Assembly (NCBI GenBank): GCA_016776905.1
Contig: JADHSM010000001.1
Coordinates: forward strand, 109,743 to 173,742
DNA from: Planctomycetota bacterium
GTDB taxonomy: Bacteria > Planctomycetota > UBA8108 > UBA1146
DNA: 64,000 nucleotides
Direction: 5' to 3'
The stretch's first letter is position 1. Each line of letters begins with the position of its first letter. The notes under the pieces were generated by a model, which had not been told where the DNA came from, did not search any database, and saw only the letters and a list, made by a program, of their open reading frames with translations. The translations under genes were made by a program, and so were the position numbers. Positions 9,534 to 18,567 of the stretch are shown in pieces.

Positions 9534-10871
9534 TCAGGGGCATACGGGGAAGTTTGCACAATCAAGGGGGTCCGTGTCGGTGCCATCCAGTCCACAATTC
9601 GGATAGGGAGCCGCAGGATTTGAGCCACTGCTGAACAGATTGGAAAGCAGGAAGACCGGATCACTGATATCCAAACCTCCGTCGTCATTCAGGTCGCATG
9701 AGTCTGCGCAAAGTGGAGTACCGGTGCCTCCGAAAAGGAAACCCAATGCTGCCACGACATCTGCAATGTTGTTCGAGCCATCTGCGTTGCAATCACCCCG
9801 TACAAAAGTGGGACCTTCTTCACAGAGAAGAGCACAATTGAGTTGGTTGACAGTTCCTCCACAAATGTCGATGGCTTCGACTACGAAATCTAATTCGGTC
9901 GGAGAAAAAGGCATCGATCCGGTCGCACTGGTCGCTGTTCCCGGAAGGGTCGCTTGAAGTACTCCACCCGCAAAAACGTTGATAGCGGAGTAAGTTCCGG
10001 GTGCAGACCAAGAGAGAAGATATTCACATCCTGATCCTGGGACATTAGAGGTCAGACCACAGGCGAGGTTTTCGAGGGGAGGCGGCGGTGTAAACACCGG
10101 GCAACTCTCGATGGTGCAGGCCTCAGCCGAGGGAGTTCCATTGACGACACCACGAACACAAATGGTATCCGCGGCAACTGGAAGAGTCACAGTCGAGGAA
10201 GTAGCGCTGCCCGCCAAAGTCTGAACGAGGACTCCTGCAACTCTGATTTCTACCGAGTCATAGGCCGCACCATTGGTCCAAGAGATGTCTGCTAAACAAG
10301 TGCAGATATCTACCGCTCCAAGCGTGGGTATAGACGGGAAAGGAACCGAAATACTGACAGAGCCCGCTGTGCTCGCAGGAAAGACACTGACGCCTCCAAC
10401 AGTGAAGACAATATTAGTAGGAGGGTTTCCAAGTGTCGTAACCGGGTTGATGGCGGTCGTTGTTCCTGGTGCCGCAGCGCCAGAGACAGCATATGTCATC
10501 ACTGCGACTTCCTGATTGGTTCCCGCAGGAATCGAATCGAGAGCTCCTCCGAAGGTTGTGATGCATGCGAGAATGACTCCTGGGCCATTCACCGGAGCCA
10601 GTTCCTGGAAGAAATATTCTGCGCCTGTTCCGCCATTCAGTTGTGAAGTGACGGTTCCCTGAGTGATTTCAATGGGTGTTAAAACATTGGCATCATGAGT
10701 TGCTCCATATGAAAAGCCGAGAACAGCCGCTGAATTATCAATCGTGATAGAAACGCTAGTATTACTTCCAGCAGCGGAAATGGACTGGCCGATGTTCAGT
10801 GAATCTTGAGCCTGTATCACAGTAGAGAGACCTACTAAGGCAAATACTGCCAGTATATTGAGCACTTTCAT
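9534..10871 (-). CDS. Secreted protein with cohesin-like region, two Fn3-like repeats and a dockerin-like EF-hand pair
   Basis: A 445-residue exported protein. ATG 10871 is chosen because AGGAG precedes it and it begins a clean signal peptide (about residues 1-22, ending at VIQAQ); the longer open frame lacks both. Residues 23-165 are beta-rich with a cohesin-like pattern. Two Fn3-like repeats follow, each with paired cysteines and an xVxVxAxGVLxxTL-type strand. The C-terminus carries two calcium-loop motifs, GDCNADGSNNIADVV and CDLNDDGGLDISDPV, a dockerin-type duplication with extra cysteines. Such modules are common in marine planctomycetes, where their partners are mostly unknown. No enzymatic domain is visible. 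Confidence 0.82.
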   Translation of the reverse strand: MKVLNILAVFALVGLSTVIQAQDSLNIGQSISAAGSNTSVSITIDNSAAVLGFSYGATHDANVLTPIEITQGTVTSQLNGGTGAEYFFQELAPVNGPGVILACITTFGGALDSIPAGTNQEVAVMTYAVSGAAAPGTTTAINPVTTLGNPPTNIVFTVGGVSVFPASTAGSVSISVPFPSIPTLGAVDICTCLADISWTNGAAYDSVEIRVAGVLVQTLAGSATSSTVTLPVAADTICVRGVVNGTPSAEACTIESCPVFTPPPPLENLACGLTSNVPGSGCEYLLSWSAPGTYSAINVFAGGVLQATLPGTATSATGSMPFSPTELDFVVEAIDICGGTVNQLNCALLCEEGPTFVRGDCNADGSNNIADVVAALGFLFGGTGTPLCADSCDLNDDGGLDISDPVFLLSNLFSSGSNPAAPYPNCGLDGTDTDPLDCANFPVCP

Positions 10872-11252
10872 GAAAACTCCTGACCTAAAAATTGGTCGAC
10901 TAAGGCGGACTGATTGAACCATGAGGTGATCCCAGAACCTGGAACCAGAATCCCCATAGGTGATTTCAAGAGACGGGTAATGAAATACACCCTGAATAAA
11001 TTGATATCTTCTCTATTTGACCCTCCGTAATGGGATGAGGCAAGTGCTAGCCATTTGTAGACTCGTAGGGCCTGAATAGGCTGTGGTTTCCACAGGAAAT
11101 ATGATCCAGAAGCGAGCTGGGAAGCTTCTGTATGACTTTCCGAACTCGCCATGAAGCGATACCATCACGAATGGTTGCCAACGTGAAGGTAGTGATAGAG
11201 TCAAAATCGGCTCTACCAGACATGGGGATCCTAAGTCAGAGGTGAACAGAAC
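10872..11252. other. Divergent intergenic region
   Basis: About 380 bases between the dockerin gene (minus) and tdh (plus); it should hold both promoters. AT-rich stretches lie near 10985-11020, but I see no promoter pair close enough to consensus to name. Open frames on the minus strand here run through tdh antisense and look like shadows. Confidence 0.45.
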
Positions 11253-12311
11253 ATGAGTGAACAAATGAAAGCACTGGTCAAAGAAGGCCCTCATCCCGGG
11301 CTTGTTCTTGTTGAAAGACCGATTCCGAAAATCGAATCTGATGAGATTCGTATTCGGGTCGAGGCGACCTCTGTATGCGGTACAGATCTTCACATTTACA
11401 ATTGGGATAACTGGGCGCAATCCAAGGTGGCTCAACCCCTGATTGTCGGACACGAGTTTTGTGGCGAAGTGATCGAAGTGGGTTCCGCTGTGACACGTTT
11501 TTCTGTGGGCGAGAGGGTCGCAGCAGAATCTCATGTCTTCTGTGGGACTTGCCGCTACTGCAGGGAGGGCCAAGCTCACATCTGCGAAAATGAGAAGATC
11601 ATTGGTGTTCAGAGAGATGGTTGCTTTGCGGAACAGATCGTCATGCCTGAGAGATGTGTGTGGAAGACTCCCGAAGGTTTGCCTGTCGAGATCGCTACTC
11701 TTCAAGAGCCTCTGGGGAACTCTGTTCATGTAGCCATGTCAGGAAGTGTCGCTGGCAAAGATGTACTCGTCATGGGCTGTGGCCCGACCGGACTTTTCAG
11801 TATTGCCATCGCCAAAAAGTGTGGAGCACGATCCGTCATCGCTGTCGACGTGCAGCCCTACCGTTTGGAGTTGGCGAAAGCACTCGGAGCTGACGGTGCA
11901 TGGAATCCTGTCGAAGTCGATATCGTCTCGGAGTACATGGAAAAAACCGACGGCATGGGAGCAGACGTTGTCTTTGAAATGTCTGGAAACGGAAAAGCCA
12001 TCGAGGACAGTCTTCGCTGTCTCAGTAGAGGTGGGGACTACCGATTCTTTGGTGTACCCTCCGATCGAGTGTCCGTAGACCTTGCCCGAGATGTGATTTT
12101 CAAGGGAGCTCGATTACAGGGCATCATCGGCAGAAAAGTGTGGGATACGTGGAAAGATATGAGCCGACTCCTCGAAGAGGGGCTAGATCTCTCTCCCATC
12201 GTCACTCACAAGATCGATCTCGAAGATTACGAAACGGCATTTAAACTGATTCAGGAAGGGCAATGTGGCAAAGTGATCATGTTTCCCAACGGGATTCCAG
12301 CCTCAAGCTGA
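11253..12311 (+). CDS. tdh: L-threonine 3-dehydrogenase
   Basis: A 352-residue zinc-dependent, NAD-linked dehydrogenase that oxidises L-threonine to 2-amino-3-ketobutyrate. Catalytic zinc ligands Cys42, His67 and Glu68 are present, with a structural zinc site at Cys97, Cys100, Cys103 and Cys111 and a Rossmann GCGPTG motif. The length matches the family. kbl follows 39 bases later and converts the unstable product, so the pair forms the standard threonine-to-glycine route. Confidence 0.95.
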   Translation: MSEQMKALVKEGPHPGLVLVERPIPKIESDEIRIRVEATSVCGTDLHIYNWDNWAQSKVAQPLIVGHEFCGEVIEVGSAVTRFSVGERVAAESHVFCGTCRYCREGQAHICENEKIIGVQRDGCFAEQIVMPERCVWKTPEGLPVEIATLQEPLGNSVHVAMSGSVAGKDVLVMGCGPTGLFSIAIAKKCGARSVIAVDVQPYRLELAKALGADGAWNPVEVDIVSEYMEKTDGMGADVVFEMSGNGKAIEDSLRCLSRGGDYRFFGVPSDRVSVDLARDVIFKGARLQGIIGRKVWDTWKDMSRLLEEGLDLSPIVTHKIDLEDYETAFKLIQEGQCGKVIMFPNGIPASS

Positions 12312-12350
12312 GCATTTCGAAGATATTGACTGTCGATGGAGAGGGAAGTG

Positions 12351-13535
12351 ATGTTTTCCGCTAGAGATCGTTTCGCCGAAGAACTGAACGGGATCGAAGA
12401 AGCAGGGCTTTGGAAAAAAGAACGGGTGATCACTTCTCCGCAAGGCTCGAGTATTTCTACGTCAGATGGCGAAGCACTAAATTTCTGTGCCAACAATTAT
12501 CTAGGCCTTTCCAGTCATCCTGAAATCGTACAAGCGGCAAGATCTGCATTGGATTCGCATGGTTTCGGGATGAGTTCCGTCAGATTTATCTGTGGAACGC
12601 AAGATATTCATAAGCAACTCGAAGAACGCATCGCCAGTTTCCTTTCGACAGAAGACACCATTCTCTATACGTCCTGCTTCGATGCCAATGCTGGATTGTT
12701 TGAAACGATCTTGGGTCCAGAAGATGCTGTGATTTCGGATGAGTTGAACCACGCCTCCATTATTGACGGAGTGCGGTTGTGCAAAGCTCAGCGTCACAGG
12801 TACTCTCACTGTGACATGAAGGATCTTGAAAAATGCCTCCAGGAATCGGCGAGTTGTCGAACTCGTCTTGTCGTCACTGATGGAGCATTCAGCATGCATG
12901 GTGTGTTAGCTCCTTTGGATAAGATTGCTGAACTCTGTGATCGTCATGATGCCATATTGGTCGTCGACGATAGTCATGCCACAGGCTTCATCGGAGAAAC
13001 GGGTAGAGGTACTCCTGAGTATTTCGGAGTTCAGGATCGTGTTGATATCATCACGAGTACTCTGGGCAAAGCGCTGGGAGGAGCGAGTGGGGGATTCACC
13101 ACAGGACATCGTGAAATCATCGAGTTGCTTCGTCAAAAATCCCGTCCATACCTGTTTTCAAATACATTGGCTCCGTCCATCGTATTGGCGGGCATCCGCG
13201 TTCTCGAATTGATCGATGCCGAACCAGAACGGGTTCAAAAAAGCAGGGAAAACACGAAGCACTTCAGAGAGGGTATGACCGCTGCGGGTTTTGATATCGC
13301 GCAAGGTGTTCATCCTATTGTTCCGATCATGATCGGGGACGAGCGAAGAACCATGGATATGGCGAGCGCCATGAATGAGAAGGGGATCTTCGTGGTTGGG
13401 TTTTCCTATCCAGTGGTGCCGAAGGGACAAGCTCGAATCCGTGTTCAGATCTCGGCTGGACATTCCGTAGATCAAATTGACCACGCCATTGCGGTATTCA
13501 GTGAAGTAGGGCGTGAATTAGGTCTGGTAAGCTAG
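12351..13535 (+). CDS. kbl: Glycine C-acetyltransferase (2-amino-3-ketobutyrate CoA ligase)
   Basis: A 394-residue PLP enzyme that cleaves 2-amino-3-ketobutyrate with CoA to glycine and acetyl-CoA. The PLP lysine is Lys240 in [17 protein letters not shown] and the [10 protein letters not shown] segment near residue 44 are typical. An in-frame ATG lies 15 bases upstream, but ATG 12351 has a GAGAGGGA ribosome site and aligns with known Kbl N-termini. It is in operon with tdh. Confidence 0.95.
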   Translation: MFSARDRFAEELNGIEEAGLWKKERVITSPQGSSISTSDGEALNFCANNYLGLSSHPEIVQAARSALDSHGFGMSSVRFICGTQDIHKQLEERIASFLSTEDTILYTSCFDANAGLFETILGPEDAVISDELNHASIIDGVRLCKAQRHRYSHCDMKDLEKCLQESASCRTRLVVTDGAFSMHGVLAPLDKIAELCDRHDAILVVDDSHATGFIGETGRGTPEYFGVQDRVDIITSTLGKALGGASGGFTTGHREIIELLRQKSRPYLFSNTLAPSIVLAGIRVLELIDAEPERVQKSRENTKHFREGMTAAGFDIAQGVHPIVPIMIGDERRTMDMASAMNEKGIFVVGFSYPVVPKGQARIRVQISAGHSVDQIDHAIAVFSEVGRELGLVS

Positions 13536-13539
13536 GAAA

Positions 13540-13553
13540 CCCCATGCATGGGG
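13540..13553. other. Palindrome after kbl
   Basis: A self-complementary 14-mer (CCCC ATGCAT GGGG) begins four bases after the kbl stop. There is no T-run, so it may be a weak transcript end or a protein site. A second small stem lies near 13566-13584, before hisS. Confidence 0.35.
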
Positions 13554-13679
13554 GAACTCGGCAATTCAGATTTGGGCTGAATCTGTCTCTCTATACTGAT
13601 TCCGGCCAGCATCGTCTCGCTTCCCCTTGCTCCAGAGCATGCTTCTCTCGATAGTGTAGAGAAGAATCTGGAGGAACAG

Positions 13680-14993
13680 ATGAAGGTTCAATGCCTGAAG
13701 GGTTTCCGGGATTATCTTCCCGGAGAAATGCTGCAAAAAGAACGTATGCTGGCTTCCGTCAGGGAAGTCTTCGAGCAGCATGGATATCCTCCCCTGATGA
13801 CCCCTGCTCTCGAATACGCAGAGGTTCTTACGGGGAAATACGGCGACGAAGGGGAGATGCTCCTCTATCGATTCCGTGATAACGGTGATCGTGATGTGGC
13901 GTTGCGTTATGACTTGACCGTTCCCTTGGCCAGAGTTCTCGCCGAGCATGGAAATATTGGCATGCCATTTCGTCGCTACCAAATCGCACCTGTCTGGAGA
14001 GCTGAAAAACCTGCACGAGGCCGTTTCCGTGAGTTCATGCAATGTGACGTGGATCTCATCGGGGTCGATAGTGCCGCGGCAGATGCCGAGATGCTCGTCA
14101 TTGGTGCTGCGGTCATGCAGAGGTTTGGCATCGAAAACTACAAGTTAAGGATCAATCATAGAGGCGTCTTATCAGCGCTCTGTCGCAAGGTGGGTCTGGA
14201 AGGATCTGCTGAAGGAGATTTCTTAAGGATTCTCGACAAACTCGACAAGATCGGCGAGGAAAAGTTTCGGCAAGAGGTCTCAGGGATTCCCGGATTGGAT
14301 GCGAGCGGACTCGATAGTGTTCTTGCCGTCGTTCTCGATGCGTCTTCCGATCCCAGAGAAGTTCTTTCTCATATCGAAAAAAATCTGGGTAGTGATGACC
14401 TCGCCACTTCGGCAATTCAACGTATGACCGAAATTCTTGATATTGTTGAAGCGGCAGGAATAGGAAAGTACTGCCAGATCGATCCCGCGATTGCCCGTGG
14501 GTTGAGCTATTACACAGGTTTGGTTTACGAGACATTCCTCGACGATTTACCCCAGGTGGGGTCTGTCATGAGTGGTGGAAGATACGACGATCTTGTTGGC
14601 ATGTTCTCCGGGAAAGAATTACCCGCTATCGGTATTAGCCTCGGCATCGATCGTCTCTTTTATGCTTTGAGTGAGATGGGACTGATAGAAACGAGCAGTC
14701 AACCTGCTGAAGTTCTTGTCGTGCTCTTTTCTGAAGAATCCGCTCCTGCTAGTTTTTCCGCCGCTTCGGGACTTCGCCATGAAGGAATCAATACCATGGT
14801 CTACCCAAAGGCCGCCAAGGTTAAAAAACAACTTCAGTTTGCTCAGAAATCCGGTATTCCCTATGTGGTCGTGATCGGAGACGAAGAGTTGAAGAAGGGT
14901 ACTGTTCAATTCCGTGATATGGATGCGGGATCCCAAGATGAGATTTCTTTGTCGGACGCAGTGACTCGCATAAAAACTGGACAGACTTCCTGA
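13680..14993 (+). CDS. hisS: Histidine-tRNA ligase
   Basis: A 437-residue class II synthetase charging tRNA-His. Class II motifs are visible: motif 2 in RRYQIAPVWRAE, the histidine-specific GLSYYTGLVYE, motif 3 in GISLGIDRL, and a C-terminal anticodon-binding domain from about residue 345. ATG 13680 has GGAGG five bases upstream. The stop overlaps the next start by one base (TGATG). Confidence 0.96.
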   Translation: MKVQCLKGFRDYLPGEMLQKERMLASVREVFEQHGYPPLMTPALEYAEVLTGKYGDEGEMLLYRFRDNGDRDVALRYDLTVPLARVLAEHGNIGMPFRRYQIAPVWRAEKPARGRFREFMQCDVDLIGVDSAAADAEMLVIGAAVMQRFGIENYKLRINHRGVLSALCRKVGLEGSAEGDFLRILDKLDKIGEEKFRQEVSGIPGLDASGLDSVLAVVLDASSDPREVLSHIEKNLGSDDLATSAIQRMTEILDIVEAAGIGKYCQIDPAIARGLSYYTGLVYETFLDDLPQVGSVMSGGRYDDLVGMFSGKELPAIGISLGIDRLFYALSEMGLIETSSQPAEVLVVLFSEESAPASFSAASGLRHEGINTMVYPKAAKVKKQLQFAQKSGIPYVVVIGDEELKKGTVQFRDMDAGSQDEISLSDAVTRIKTGQTS

Positions 14994-15838
14994 TGGCGAC
15001 ACCAAAGGTGCTGCCTCTCCAAGGAGAAGTTTCCGTCGATGCATCTCGAACGATTCGATATTCCCTGTTCGGTGCGGATTCAAATTCCCCGAACTCGCAA
15101 TCCATCATTTTTATTCCTGGGTTTAAGGGGTTCAAAGATTGGGGCGGTTGGCCGTGGTTTTGTTCCCAACTGGCAGGATTCGGGCATCGGGTCTTGTCTA
15201 TAAATCCCTCGATGTGTGGTGTCGGCCCAGCGCTGGATCAATTCGACGAGCCTGATAAGTTTGCGAAGCAGACTCTGTCCCACGATATACAGGACATGAA
15301 CGTGATTCTTGATGCCGTGATCTCTGGTTTTTCGGGAAATGGTGGCTCCGTCCTCATCGGTCATTCCCGAGGAGGATTAGTCGCTGCTCTGACCGCTGGA
15401 CAACGAAGTGATGTGACAGGAGTCGTCTCGATAGGAACTCCTCATGATCTGGTTCGAATCAGTTCAGAAGAAATCCGAATGTGGAGAGAAGAGGGGAAGA
15501 GAGCTGTCGTGAATGCTCGTACAGGAGAAATCCTTTTCCAGGATCTCTCGGTGCTCGAGGACTATATTGAGAAAGAGGACTCGTACGATGCTGTGAGTGC
15601 TCTCGGGAGTGCTCAAGTACCGGCATTGGGGATTCATGGAACCTCTGACCTTGCGGTTTCAGAAGACTCATTAGAAATTTTGCACTCAAAGGTGAGACCT
15701 GATCTCACAAAGAAGTATCTCCTCTCCGATGGAGGCCATACATTGGGATTAAGTCATCCTTATGCGGGGCCACATGCCCACGCAGAGGAAGCATTGAGTG
15801 TGATGAGAACTTGGCTAGAAGAGGTACCCTCCAGATGA
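14993..15838 (+). CDS. Alpha/beta hydrolase
   Basis: A 281-residue hydrolase of the alpha/beta fold. The nucleophile elbow is GHSRGG, the acid is probably the Asp in GTSDLAVSED, and the general base is the His in DGGHTLG; an oxyanion-type FIPGFKG loop lies near residue 40. No signal peptide is present. It belongs to the broad dienelactone hydrolase/peptidase-like group and the substrate cannot be predicted. It is coupled both to hisS and to the E1 alpha gene by short overlaps. Confidence 0.85.
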   Translation: MATPKVLPLQGEVSVDASRTIRYSLFGADSNSPNSQSIIFIPGFKGFKDWGGWPWFCSQLAGFGHRVLSINPSMCGVGPALDQFDEPDKFAKQTLSHDIQDMNVILDAVISGFSGNGGSVLIGHSRGGLVAALTAGQRSDVTGVVSIGTPHDLVRISSEEIRMWREEGKRAVVNARTGEILFQDLSVLEDYIEKEDSYDAVSALGSAQVPALGIHGTSDLAVSEDSLEILHSKVRPDLTKKYLLSDGGHTLGLSHPYAGPHAHAEEALSVMRTWLEEVPSR

Positions 15839-16926
15839 AAATATATCCTGCTTACGATCCTCCTGAATATCGCGACTGGGTTGCTGATCCCGATGTCATG
15901 GAGAAGTATTCCGCACGAATGAAGGAATCGGAACTTTCAAAAAGTCTCGACCAGTTGGGTGATTCTGGGCTTGAGAATATCTATAGGGGACTGATTCGTG
16001 CACGGATTCATGACGTCACTTTGAAACGCTGGGTTCGTACTGGAGTGATCACAAAAGCATGGCTAGGGACCGGTGAAGAAGCCGTGACGGTCGGTGCGTG
16101 TCATGCACTCGGGGCTGGAGATGTGGTGGGCCCCATGATTCGTAATGCGGCAGCCACTTTTGAAAGAGGACTTCCAATGGGGGAGTCTTTTCGGTCATAT
16201 CTCGCCACAGGAGATGGATTGACTCGGGGCAGAGATCTACATTTTGGAGACCTGAATCATGGTGTTGTGGCTCCTATTAGCCACGTAGGGGACCTTGTGC
16301 CAGTCTGCGCCGGTTTTGCACTCTCATTCCAATTACGTCAGGAAGCCAATGTCGCCATCACTTGGGTGGGAGATGGCTCGACACGTACAGGTGCTGTTCA
16401 TGAAGGTCTGTCCTTGGCCTCTGCTCGAAAGTTACCTCTGATCGTTGTCGTTCAGGATAATGCCGTTGCACTGGGGACTCGAAGAGATCCACGTCTGGAT
16501 GAGAGTCTTCGAGGTATGGCGGACTCATACGGGTTGGTGGGATTGGAATGTGACGGAAATCATGTCATCGATGTTCATGCCAGCGTTCGTAAGGCCCGCG
16601 AGATTTGCCTCAATGGGGATGGTCCTGTGATTATTTTGGCAAGGACCTTTCGCTTTGGTGGGCATGCCACTCATGATGAGGCAGAGGCACGTGCGATCTT
16701 CTCTGGAGAATTTTTCAATGAGTGGGCTCGCAAGGAACCGATCGGATGTTTTGAATCATGGTTGGCCGATCAGTCCGGTCTCGGACCCGATCCGGCAGCG
16801 ACTTTGGCAAGGTGGGAACTGGAAGAAACGACTCAAGTGGAGTCGATCGCTGAAGGAGCACTGGCCAGCCGGGGAGATTCCCCTCCTGATCCCAGTCGCA
16901 TGTTGGGCGATGTCTTCGCCGAATAA
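15835..16926 (+). CDS. Thiamine-diphosphate-dependent dehydrogenase E1, alpha subunit
   Basis: A 363-residue protein of the pyruvate/branched-chain 2-oxoacid dehydrogenase E1 alpha family. The TPP/Mg motif runs from GDGSTRTGAVHEGL to VVVQDN, and the FRFGGHATHDEAE segment lies near the C-terminus. ATG 15835 is chosen because it overlaps the hydrolase stop (ATGA); an upstream TTG is possible. No E1 beta, E2 or E3 gene is adjacent, so the complex and 2-oxoacid are unresolved. Confidence 0.88.
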   Translation: MKIYPAYDPPEYRDWVADPDVMEKYSARMKESELSKSLDQLGDSGLENIYRGLIRARIHDVTLKRWVRTGVITKAWLGTGEEAVTVGACHALGAGDVVGPMIRNAAATFERGLPMGESFRSYLATGDGLTRGRDLHFGDLNHGVVAPISHVGDLVPVCAGFALSFQLRQEANVAITWVGDGSTRTGAVHEGLSLASARKLPLIVVVQDNAVALGTRRDPRLDESLRGMADSYGLVGLECDGNHVIDVHASVRKAREICLNGDGPVIILARTFRFGGHATHDEAEARAIFSGEFFNEWARKEPIGCFESWLADQSGLGPDPAATLARWELEETTQVESIAEGALASRGDSPPDPSRMLGDVFAE

Positions 16927-16971
16927 GAGTCGGGATATTACTGAGCGAGACTTACGAAGCTTTTGAGTTCC

Positions 16972-17349
16972 TCAAGAACCTTGGCAATCCTCAGTTTCAC
17001 TCACTGCAGGTGCCGGCGAGTTTTCAATACTGAATGAAGTTCCGCAGCCGCAGGCTCCATTTGCATTGGGATTCTCGAAGACGAAACCTCGTCCCATCAG
17101 TGACTCTTTGAAATCGACAGTCGTCCCGTTTAAGAACAGCCATGATTTGGGATCCACGAACACTCGGGCACCCTCAACTTCGAATACCCGGTCTTTATCG
17201 GTGGCCTCGTCGACCACGTCCATTCCGTATGACATGCCCGCACAGCCTCCTCCTTGAACGTAGAGGCGCAGTCCTCCTGTATCTCCCACCTGTTTCTCAT
17301 CGGTGAGACGAAGGATCTCCTTGCCTGCGGTTTCTGTGACGTGAATCAT
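16972..17349 (-). CDS. Iron-sulfur cluster assembly protein, IscA/ErpA family
   Basis: A 125-residue A-type carrier that holds and transfers Fe-S clusters. The three conserved cysteines are present, one in GGGCAGMSYG and two in ACGCGTSF. A short acidic, Cys-containing tail is added beyond the usual end (about 107 residues). It stands alone, convergent with the E1 alpha gene. Possible clients in this window are aconitase and Mrp-dependent proteins. Confidence 0.92.
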   Translation of the reverse strand: MIHVTETAGKEILRLTDEKQVGDTGGLRLYVQGGGCAGMSYGMDVVDEATDKDRVFEVEGARVFVDPKSWLFLNGTTVDFKESLMGRGFVFENPNANGACGCGTSFSIENSPAPAVSETEDCQGS

Positions 17350-17465
17350 GCATTCCTCCAGTTCGAACGGGTTCTCCTATAGGATAACCTTGGACTAGGA
17401 GTCTGGCCACGTGAACGCAACGAATCAGGCCGGGTATCGGGCGATCTGGCTCAGAAGGGACCCCT

Positions 17466-18446
17466 ATGAAGGCACTCTTCGACTCAATATCTCGAGTGAT
17501 CGTCGCTCTGGGAGCCTGGGGGCTTGTCAGAGTGCTCTCCATCCCCGGGACAGCGATGGCTCGGAAATGGGGTGTTGTCCTCGGAAATTTGGCCTATGTC
17601 TTGTGTAAAGCCGATCGTGATCGTGCATTTCGTCAGTTTGCCCAGCTCGATTCTTCACTGTCCTCTCGAACCCGAACTGTCATGGTGAAAAATAATTTTC
17701 GAAACTTGGGGAGCATGCTTCTCGAGACGATCAGTTTGGCTCATCGAAGTGATGGTGTTCCTGCTCTTGAAGAGGAGCAGGGTGGAGTCCGAATCGATGG
17801 ATTGAAAGAATTCAGGGATCGGATTCATGAGTTGCGTCAGGAATCGGGAGTGGTGGCGATCTCCGCCCATTTGGGGGCATGGGAATTAGGTGGAGCAGCC
17901 TTGGGACAGATATTGTCTTCCGATGCGTTTGTTCTCGCCCGAAGGTATGACGTGGATTCTCACCAAGGCTTGGTTTCAAAGATCAGGGCCAGATTGGGAA
18001 CACCTCTTCTCTATCAGGATCAATCACTGATCAGAGCCCTGCGAGCCCTGAAAAATCGGCAAGTGATTGCCATGTTGGTCGATTTGGACATCCGTGCCAT
18101 GGATGGTATTCAAGCTCCATTTTTGGGAACAGATGCTCATACGACGACGGCTCCTGCCCGATTAGCTCTTAAAACGGGCTCACCCATGTTGCCCTACTTT
18201 GTTGTGAGAGTCGGGGATCATTATCAACTTCAAATGGGAGACCTGATCCCGGTTCCTGAGTACTCAGCGGAAGAGTCAGAAGACCAAATCCAAAATCTGA
18301 CGTTTCAGATGAATGAGGCTATTTGTCGCGAGATTCGTCGTTACCCCGAACAATGGATATGGATGCATCCCCGTTGGCACTCTACTCCCGAGGTGATTGC
18401 GCAAAGAAAAGCCCGTCGGGCTTTAAAAAACGACCCCGCAGGATAG
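17466..18446 (+). CDS. LpxL-family lipid A/lysophospholipid acyltransferase
   Basis: A 326-residue inner-membrane acyltransferase of the LpxL/HtrB family. A hydrophobic N-terminus (about residues 8-45) precedes the HX4D/E active site in SAHLGAWELGG. Typical later segments include MLVDLDIR, FLGTDAHTTTAPARLALKTG and PEQWIWMHPRW. It probably adds a secondary acyl chain to lipid A. It is the first of a dispersed set of LPS genes reaching 31 kb. Confidence 0.88.
   Translation: MKALFDSISRVIVALGAWGLVRVLSIPGTAMARKWGVVLGNLAYVLCKADRDRAFRQFAQLDSSLSSRTRTVMVKNNFRNLGSMLLETISLAHRSDGVPALEEEQGGVRIDGLKEFRDRIHELRQESGVVAISAHLGAWELGGAALGQILSSDAFVLARRYDVDSHQGLVSKIRARLGTPLLYQDQSLIRALRALKNRQVIAMLVDLDIRAMDGIQAPFLGTDAHTTTAPARLALKTGSPMLPYFVVRVGDHYQLQMGDLIPVPEYSAEESEDQIQNLTFQMNEAICREIRRYPEQWIWMHPRWHSTPEVIAQRKARRALKNDPAG
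18401..18424 (-). terminator. Possible minus-strand terminator inside the LpxL-like gene
   Basis: A 7-bp perfect stem (arms 18408-18414 and 18418-18424, loop of three) is followed on the minus strand by TTTTCTTT. It lies within the 3' coding part of the plus-strand gene and could stop antisense transcription from the convergent genes at 19442-21297. Confidence 0.35.
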
Positions 18447-18567
18447 ATAGGGCTCCAACGCAAGCCGCTCTGGCGAGTTGAGTCCTCACCTTGAGAATGC
18501 GGCCTAGAAGTTTTAAGATGTGCAGATCCCCGATCAGTCTCGTGGGATCTCGAAAGAAGAGGCTCGC

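Noticed and set aside
11013..11729. 238-residue minus-strand frame over the tdh 5' end
   Set aside because: Overlaps tdh in antisense, composition is not protein-like.
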